Shown here: one piece after another, positions 59,021-64,000 of the stretch
Layout: each line of letters opens with the position of its first letter
How positions within the stretch are numbered: position 1 is the stretch's first letter
Assembly (NCBI RefSeq): GCF_900102215.1
Contig: NZ_FNBG01000009.1
Location: forward strand, 1 to 64,000
From: Fontibacillus panacisegetis
GTDB taxonomy: Bacteria; Bacillota; Bacilli; Paenibacillales; Paenibacillaceae
Reading direction: 5' to 3'
DNA length: 64,000 nt
Position numbers and translations under genes: made by a program
Notes under the pieces: model-generated
Told to the model about the DNA's origin: nothing
Seen by the model: only the letters and a program-made list of their open reading frames with translations
Databases searched by the model: none

Positions 59021-60838
59021 CTATGGGACAGTTACACCTTTATTTCTATCAGGAGCGACATAGTACTCAGCTTGTGTATCAAACATCTTTTTATAGTCTC
59101 CAAATTGATTTTTCATTAGTTCGTCATGATCGCCTAGCTCAACCAAGTGACCATTTTTGAAAACAGCGATTAAGTCACAAATTCTACAACTGGACAACCT
59201 ATGCGATATATATATTGTAGTTTTATTTTCAGTCAAATCATTAAATCGAGTATATATGTCATATTCTGAAATAGGGTCAAGAGCTGCTGTAGGCTCATCA
59301 AGAATGACGATGGGTGCATTTTTGTACAATGCCCTTGCGATAGCTAACTTTTGAAGTTCCCCTCCAGATAGTTCAATCCCTTCTGAATCAAATAATTTGT
59401 ACAAAGATGTCTCCAGTTCATAGGGCATTTTTCTAACCTTGTCTAATATTCCTGTCTTATCTAATACATTAAATATTTCCACATTTTTTTCATTTTCTCT
59501 TCCTATAGTTACATTAGCTTTAATTGATGTAGCCAAAAATCTGAAATCTTGAAATACCACAGAGAATAGCGTTAAATATTCTTCATAGTCGTAATCCTTG
59601 ATATTCGTACCATTAAGAAAAATCCCCCCCTCTGTTGGTTCATACATTCTAGTCATGAGCTTAATTAATGTCGTCTTGCCAGCACCGTTAGCTCCGACAA
59701 TAGATAAACGCTGGCCATGTCTAATTATCATGTTTATGTTCTTTAATGTATATTTTTCATCATTAGGATACTTAAAAGATACATTATCAAACTTAATTTC
59801 ATATTGATCACTATGGGTAGTTTTATTGTTATTTCTCGATTTCTCACTAGGTAAATTTATAAATTCTACATAAGAGTTAATGTATATTAAACTTTGGTTT
59901 AAATCGATGATGTATCCTATTAATGTACTTATATTTTGACTTAACTTATAGATAGCTGATACATACATAGTGAATGCACCTATACTAATACTGAGATTAA
60001 TTACTTTAAAAACCATAAAGCCGTAGATGCCAACTTGCTGGACAAGAATGATCAGTTCAATAAGCGCGGTTAACTTCGACTTTTTATTCGTTTGTTCAGT
60101 CATATTTTTTTTATTCTTTTCGATGTTCTCTTTACTTTTTTTCAAAAGTAAATTTTTCATATTATAAAGTCTAATATCTTTACCAAAGTTGAAATCAAGG
60201 ATCGTTCTAAAAAAATAACTATACTCTCTGTTTATTGGCACAAGTTTATTCCAATATGTATATTGAATATGTTTTATTTTCTTTTGCAGCAAGCTATTTA
60301 ACAATATTATGAATAGTATAATAATTATAATAAAACCGTTGAGACTTGAGATAATGTAACTTAGCCCTATGATAGTCATCAAAGATGTTACTATACCGAT
60401 CATATTGTTAATGATACTAGGCATTCCCCCGGACACTGCAAAACTTTGATCTGCCTTTTCTTTTTTATCCAATATATTTGGGTTTTCTGTATATTCATAA
60501 TCCATTTTCATCGTTTTATTTCCAATGACCACATTAAAGTCCTTATTGATTTTTATTGCTCTTGTTTCAATATAGTAATTAAGACCTGATTTTGCCACAT
60601 GAAGAACTATACTCAATAAAGCTGCCCCTAATACGTATTTTATTAATAAAGGAACTTTACCCTCGCCAAGTAGTTCATCAATAATAAGTTGAGGAAATAG
60701 AATCGGGATAAATTGCAACATTGAATCTGTTAAAGTTACAAGAAATATAACCACAAATATAAATGCGGAATTCTTTTTTATGGTACTTAATAAGAATAAA
60801 AGTGACTTAATGCTTTTCTTATGTTTAAGTTTGTTCAT
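59021..60838 (-). CDS. ABC exporter half-transporter, second gene of the RiPP-type cluster
   Basis: 605 residues. About six membrane helices (to about 330) precede an ATPase with Walker A GANGAGKTT, signature LSGGELQKLAIARAL, Walker B IVILDEPTAALDP and switch ISHRLSS. There is no N-terminal peptidase domain, so it does not cleave a leader. It resembles the upstream transporter gene closely in the ATPase and probably forms a heterodimer with it to export a modified peptide. AGAGGTG precedes ATG 60838. Confidence 0.85.
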   Translation of the reverse strand: MNKLKHKKSIKSLLFLLSTIKKNSAFIFVVIFLVTLTDSMLQFIPILFPQLIIDELLGEGKVPLLIKYVLGAALLSIVLHVAKSGLNYYIETRAIKINKDFNVVIGNKTMKMDYEYTENPNILDKKEKADQSFAVSGGMPSIINNMIGIVTSLMTIIGLSYIISSLNGFIIIIILFIILLNSLLQKKIKHIQYTYWNKLVPINREYSYFFRTILDFNFGKDIRLYNMKNLLLKKSKENIEKNKKNMTEQTNKKSKLTALIELIILVQQVGIYGFMVFKVINLSISIGAFTMYVSAIYKLSQNISTLIGYIIDLNQSLIYINSYVEFINLPSEKSRNNNKTTHSDQYEIKFDNVSFKYPNDEKYTLKNINMIIRHGQRLSIVGANGAGKTTLIKLMTRMYEPTEGGIFLNGTNIKDYDYEEYLTLFSVVFQDFRFLATSIKANVTIGRENEKNVEIFNVLDKTGILDKVRKMPYELETSLYKLFDSEGIELSGGELQKLAIARALYKNAPIVILDEPTAALDPISEYDIYTRFNDLTENKTTIYISHRLSSCRICDLIAVFKNGHLVELGDHDELMKNQFGDYKKMFDTQAEYYVAPDRNKGVTVP

Positions 60839-60879
60839 GGATCTATCACCTCTTAAAAAAGCTAAGTCAGATCATATTT

Positions 60880-62658
60880 CTAAATAAAATACTGTGCTTG
60901 CATTCTGAACATGTTGGCATAGAGTCCATTCCTTTCAAGCAGATCACTATGCGTACCACATTCAACTATAGTCCCTTTATCAAATACAATAATCGAGTCA
61001 CAAAATCTTGTACTAGATAACCTATGTGAAACATATATTGCTGTTTTATTGTTGGCAACTGTATTAAAATTGCTATAAATCTCGTGCTCTGCTAAAGGGT
61101 CAAGTGCAGCCGTTGGTTCGTCCAAAATGACAATAGGAGCATCTTTATACAACGCTCGCGCAATCGCCAGCTTTTGCTTCTCGCCGCCTGACAGATCTAT
61201 ACCGTTCTCATCAAAAATTTTAAGCAAGTTTGTATAAACCCCATTGGGGAGACTCTTTATTTTGTTTTCCAAGCCCGCTTTAAAAATCGAATCTATAACT
61301 TTAGCTTTATCTTCTATATTTAATTCTTGGAGAGAAACATTCTCCCATATGGAAAAGGCCAAAACTTTTACGTCTTGAAACACCACGGAGAACAAAGCGA
61401 AATACGTATCGGGAATGAATTCTTGTATATTTTTCCCGTCTAAATATATCGCTCCATCCGTTACTCCATACAATTTGAGCAGCAATTTGATAAAGGTTGT
61501 TTTTCCTGATCCATTTGGTCCAACAATAGCAATACGCTTCCCTTTTTCTATAATGGTAGATATATTTTCTAAAATATTTTGGTTTGAATTAGGATACTTG
61601 TAGAATACATTTTCAAATTTGATGTTGCTAATTATCTTCGTATCTAGGGAAAGTTTGTTCTCTTCTATTGGATTAGTATCCATATATAATTTATAATCCT
61701 TGATAATCATGAACTCTTTTAAAATCTCCGTGACAATTTGTATACATCGTCCTAAACTTTCAATAAGTCGGTTAATTGTTGAGAAAAACATTACTAAATC
61801 AGCGATCATAATTGACTTCACAATGACTCTATAAATTAAATATCCGTTAATAATTGCCAGTTGAATGGAATTTGTTACTATTGTAAAAATACTTGAGACT
61901 AAATATCTCCTCATAATCTGGGATTGAACGCTGACAATCTTATTACATATGGTTTCGTATTCACATCGAATCCACTTTGCCATATCATACAATCGAATAT
62001 CCTTGGCATAAGTAAAGTCATTCATTATATTTTTCATATATTTTTCTTTTCTTTGTGTAGATGATAGTGCTACATTCAACTTTTGATCGTATTGTTTTGC
62101 ACGAAAATCAACAAAAAAATTTAAACTCAAAATAAGAAAGATGAGGATTATCACAAAAAAATTAAGTTTGGATAATATCAAACCATAACCCAAAATACTT
62201 AAAATATTTGAAAGTAACTCGAAATGTTTTTTTAATACAGCCTCAAAGCCTTGACCCGTACTTGCAACCGCTCTCAAGGCTCTGTTATTTAGATCAAGAT
62301 TTTCAGAATCTTCAAGGCTTTCAAATTCCTTCTGCATAGTTTTTTCCCAATGTTTCATAGTAAGTTCGTATCTAAAACTAACAAAACAAGGAACAGATTT
62401 TGCATTAAAATAGTTTTTAAGCATAATAATTAAGGTATATATTAAACTCGATATACCGATTATTAATAGTAAATGGCTCGCTCTACATGTTGTCATCAAT
62501 TCTTCGATTAATAATTTAGGCATAATAATAAATACAAAAGGTAAGAGACTGGTCGTAATTGAAAATAAAGTATAATAAACAAGAAATTTACTTCCATGCT
62601 TATAGGCACTCACGAAAATATATCTAGTAATATAGATTAACTCTCGAACTATATTCAC
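60880..62658 (-). CDS. ABC exporter half-transporter, first gene of the pair
   Basis: 592 residues. About six membrane helices then an ATPase with Walker A GPNGSGKTT, signature LSGGEKQKLAIARAL, Walker B IVILDEPTAALDP and switch YVSHRLSS. No peptidase or maturation domain is present. The start is GTG at 62658, six bases after AAGGAG. It begins 43 bases after the radical SAM gene and is 41 bases before the next transporter, forming one operon. Confidence 0.85.
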   Translation of the reverse strand: MNIVRELIYITRYIFVSAYKHGSKFLVYYTLFSITTSLLPFVFIIMPKLLIEELMTTCRASHLLLIIGISSLIYTLIIMLKNYFNAKSVPCFVSFRYELTMKHWEKTMQKEFESLEDSENLDLNNRALRAVASTGQGFEAVLKKHFELLSNILSILGYGLILSKLNFFVIILIFLILSLNFFVDFRAKQYDQKLNVALSSTQRKEKYMKNIMNDFTYAKDIRLYDMAKWIRCEYETICNKIVSVQSQIMRRYLVSSIFTIVTNSIQLAIINGYLIYRVIVKSIMIADLVMFFSTINRLIESLGRCIQIVTEILKEFMIIKDYKLYMDTNPIEENKLSLDTKIISNIKFENVFYKYPNSNQNILENISTIIEKGKRIAIVGPNGSGKTTFIKLLLKLYGVTDGAIYLDGKNIQEFIPDTYFALFSVVFQDVKVLAFSIWENVSLQELNIEDKAKVIDSIFKAGLENKIKSLPNGVYTNLLKIFDENGIDLSGGEKQKLAIARALYKDAPIVILDEPTAALDPLAEHEIYSNFNTVANNKTAIYVSHRLSSTRFCDSIIVFDKGTIVECGTHSDLLERNGLYANMFRMQAQYFI

Positions 62659-62701
62659 ATCGGGCTCCTTCTTCCCCTTAGTTCAACCTTTATGGGAGAG
62701 T

Positions 62702-64000
62702 TCAAACCTTGCTAACTACTGTCAAATTGTTTTTAGTATTAAACAATCTTTCTTTCTCTTCATTGGTGAGCCTCAAATATACTTTTATTAGTTTTTCGTA
62801 GATGTTTCTTGTTAATTCACAAATATTTTCTGTCATTTCACCAACGCTTCCAGTGCTCATCAGATTTTCGTTTGGACACCCTCCGATACACAAATTACGT
62901 GCCCAACAATTACCACATTTTTTATGGTTGTCCACGTTTATTTCTTCAAGAAATGCCTCTCTTCTACTCACCGATGTGTAAACATTTCCCAATATATATT
63001 CTTTATTAGATACAAATCGATGACATGGATAGATATCTCCATTGATATCAATTGCATACATACTTCGTCCAACCCCGCAAGGAAGACTTCTAACATATCC
63101 TTTGTTGATTCTATGCATAAAACCATTAAGTATCGATAATTTTGAATACTTCACATAATCATTTTCCTTTATTAGATGTTCGAAGTGATCAATTAATCTA
63201 TAATATTCTGCCGTTAAAGTCTTGTAATCATCATCAGATAATAAATTAAATGCAGGTGACATGGGAATAGCCCTAAAACCTAGCTCATGTAAATGATTAA
63301 AAGTCTCTACTAGATCAAACTGTTTATTTGTTATCGTAGCTCTAGCAGTCAATAATCCTTTTTGCCGCATATTTTTTGTTCTTCTTATAATTATTTCATA
63401 TGATCCAATTTTGTTGTCAAAATATCGATTACTGTTATGCGTATTTTGATCTCCATCCACGCTAATCTGAACTGTAACTTTATTATTGACTAAATATTCT
63501 TCAATCTCTTTAGTAAGTAAAGTACCATTAGTGGTAGTTGTGAAACTGAAAGTCTTTCCTGTTTGTTCCTCTCTACTTCTACAATAAGAGATAATTGCTT
63601 TGAATAAGTCAAAATTTAACAATGGTTCTCCTCCAAAAAGGCATATTAGAAGTTTTTCTGATTTCGAATTTGTAATCAAATATTCAATTGATTGGATTGC
63701 AGTTTCCAAACTCATCTTACCTTTATCATAATATTCTCCCCCTTCACCGTAACAATAACTACATTTCATATTACACTCTTGAACAATCATTAACGTTAGA
63801 GATGATATTTCTTTCTCTATTTCTTTGTGTAACTGCGTTTTAATCAAATTATCATTTTCAGGAGATTCGATAAATTTAACATCTTTCATTTTTTGAAGCA
63901 GTTCATCAAATTCTTGTTTATCCAATAGCGAAGATACATTATCAAACGCTTCGGTGTATTCCTTCCTATCTTGGTTTAAAATTGCAATGGTTTTATTATC
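62702..64000 (-). CDS. Radical SAM/SPASM peptide maturase, 5' end cut by the window
   Basis: At least 432 residues; the frame is open through the right edge, so the start is outside (the TTG at 63925 is internal, preceded by TIAILNQDRKEYTEAFDNVS). The radical SAM cluster motif CNMKCSYC lies at about 63775-63750, followed by GGEPLLN, TTTNGTLL and ISVDGD. SPASM-type cysteines follow: C in LPCGVGRSMY, YPCHRFV, CGNCWARNLCIGGCP and ENICEL, enough for two auxiliary clusters. This is typical of enzymes that form thioether or carbon bonds in ribosomally made peptides. The two exporters follow on the same strand. Confidence 0.85.
   Translation of the reverse strand, partial: DNKTIAILNQDRKEYTEAFDNVSSLLDKQEFDELLQKMKDVKFIESPENDNLIKTQLHKEIEKEISSLTLMIVQECNMKCSYCYGEGGEYYDKGKMSLETAIQSIEYLITNSKSEKLLICLFGGEPLLNFDLFKAIISYCRSREEQTGKTFSFTTTTNGTLLTKEIEEYLVNNKVTVQISVDGDQNTHNSNRYFDNKIGSYEIIIRRTKNMRQKGLLTARATITNKQFDLVETFNHLHELGFRAIPMSPAFNLLSDDDYKTLTAEYYRLIDHFEHLIKENDYVKYSKLSILNGFMHRINKGYVRSLPCGVGRSMYAIDINGDIYPCHRFVSNKEYILGNVYTSVSRREAFLEEINVDNHKKCGNCWARNLCIGGCPNENLMSTGSVGEMTENICELTRNIYEKLIKVYLRLTNEEKERLFNTKNNLTVVSKV

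Noticed and set aside
1-64000. CRISPR arrays, rRNA and tRNA genes
   Set aside because: No regularly spaced repeats of the right size and no recognisable rRNA or tRNA sequence were seen by reading; a covariance-model scan was not possible.

Overview
The window looks like part of a Paenibacillus chromosome (Firmicutes, Bacillales). The evidence is gene content and order rather than any database match: citZ-icd-mdh, ytvI, fxsA, pyk, accA-accD, dnaE, ytrH-ytrI, ytpI and ytoI lie together much as in Bacillus, sporulation genes are present (ytvI, ytrH, ytrI and five YheC/YheD ATP-grasp genes), and initiation regions carry strong GGAGG-type Shine-Dalgarno sequences with many GTG and TTG starts.

Layout. 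1-330: outer end of an insertion sequence (IS1182-like by my reading) whose transposase frame is broken. 0.36-22.8 kb: core genome, mostly minus strand: TCA genes under a promoter overlapped by a cre-like site, a small FlxA-like protein, a membrane-anchored methyltransferase, a large sensor/GGDEF/EAL protein, fxsA, a thioesterase, pyk, accA/accD, a PgpA/YutG-like phosphatase and dnaE, then ytrH-ytrI-ytpI on the plus strand and ytoI on the minus strand. pfkA, which sits between accA and pyk in B. subtilis, is absent there. 22.9-28.3 kb: ywiC-like gene, an orphan acetolactate synthase large subunit, a YciI-like protein, yheA and yheB. 28.4-35.1 kb: a run of five YheC/YheD ATP-grasp genes plus a GNAT acetyltransferase. 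35.1-37.6 kb: a polar amino acid ABC transporter between two nearly identical terminators. 38.0-41.7 kb: an ECF-type transporter whose operon includes a TudS-related desulfidase-like protein with three cysteines, suggesting uptake and desulfuration of a thiolated compound. 41.7-45.6 kb: HAD phosphatase, CPBP protease, sugar O-acetyltransferase and a ROK-type regulator.

45.6-58.9 kb is an accessory island of mostly AT-rich genes dominated by defence-type families: Fic protein, HEPN-like protein with a divergent XRE regulator, a MazG-like pyrophosphohydrolase with a nuclease-DUF2075 helicase, then a three-gene unit of AAA/OLD-like ATPase, ParB-like protein with a HEPN-like tail, and D12-class adenine methyltransferase, then a PLD-helicase-DUF3427 protein. 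The three-gene unit is the best candidate here for an undescribed system. 59.0-64.0 kb holds a radical SAM/SPASM maturase (cut by the window edge) followed by two half-size ABC exporters, the layout of a ribosomally made peptide (RiPP) cluster; its precursor gene is not in the window and is probably just beyond 64000.

No rRNA, tRNA or CRISPR array was seen. Several intergenic regions carry palindromic repeat units, notably 19531-19744, 21110-21330, 25504-25931 and 42600-42840. Family names are from reading the protein sequences; no search was run.
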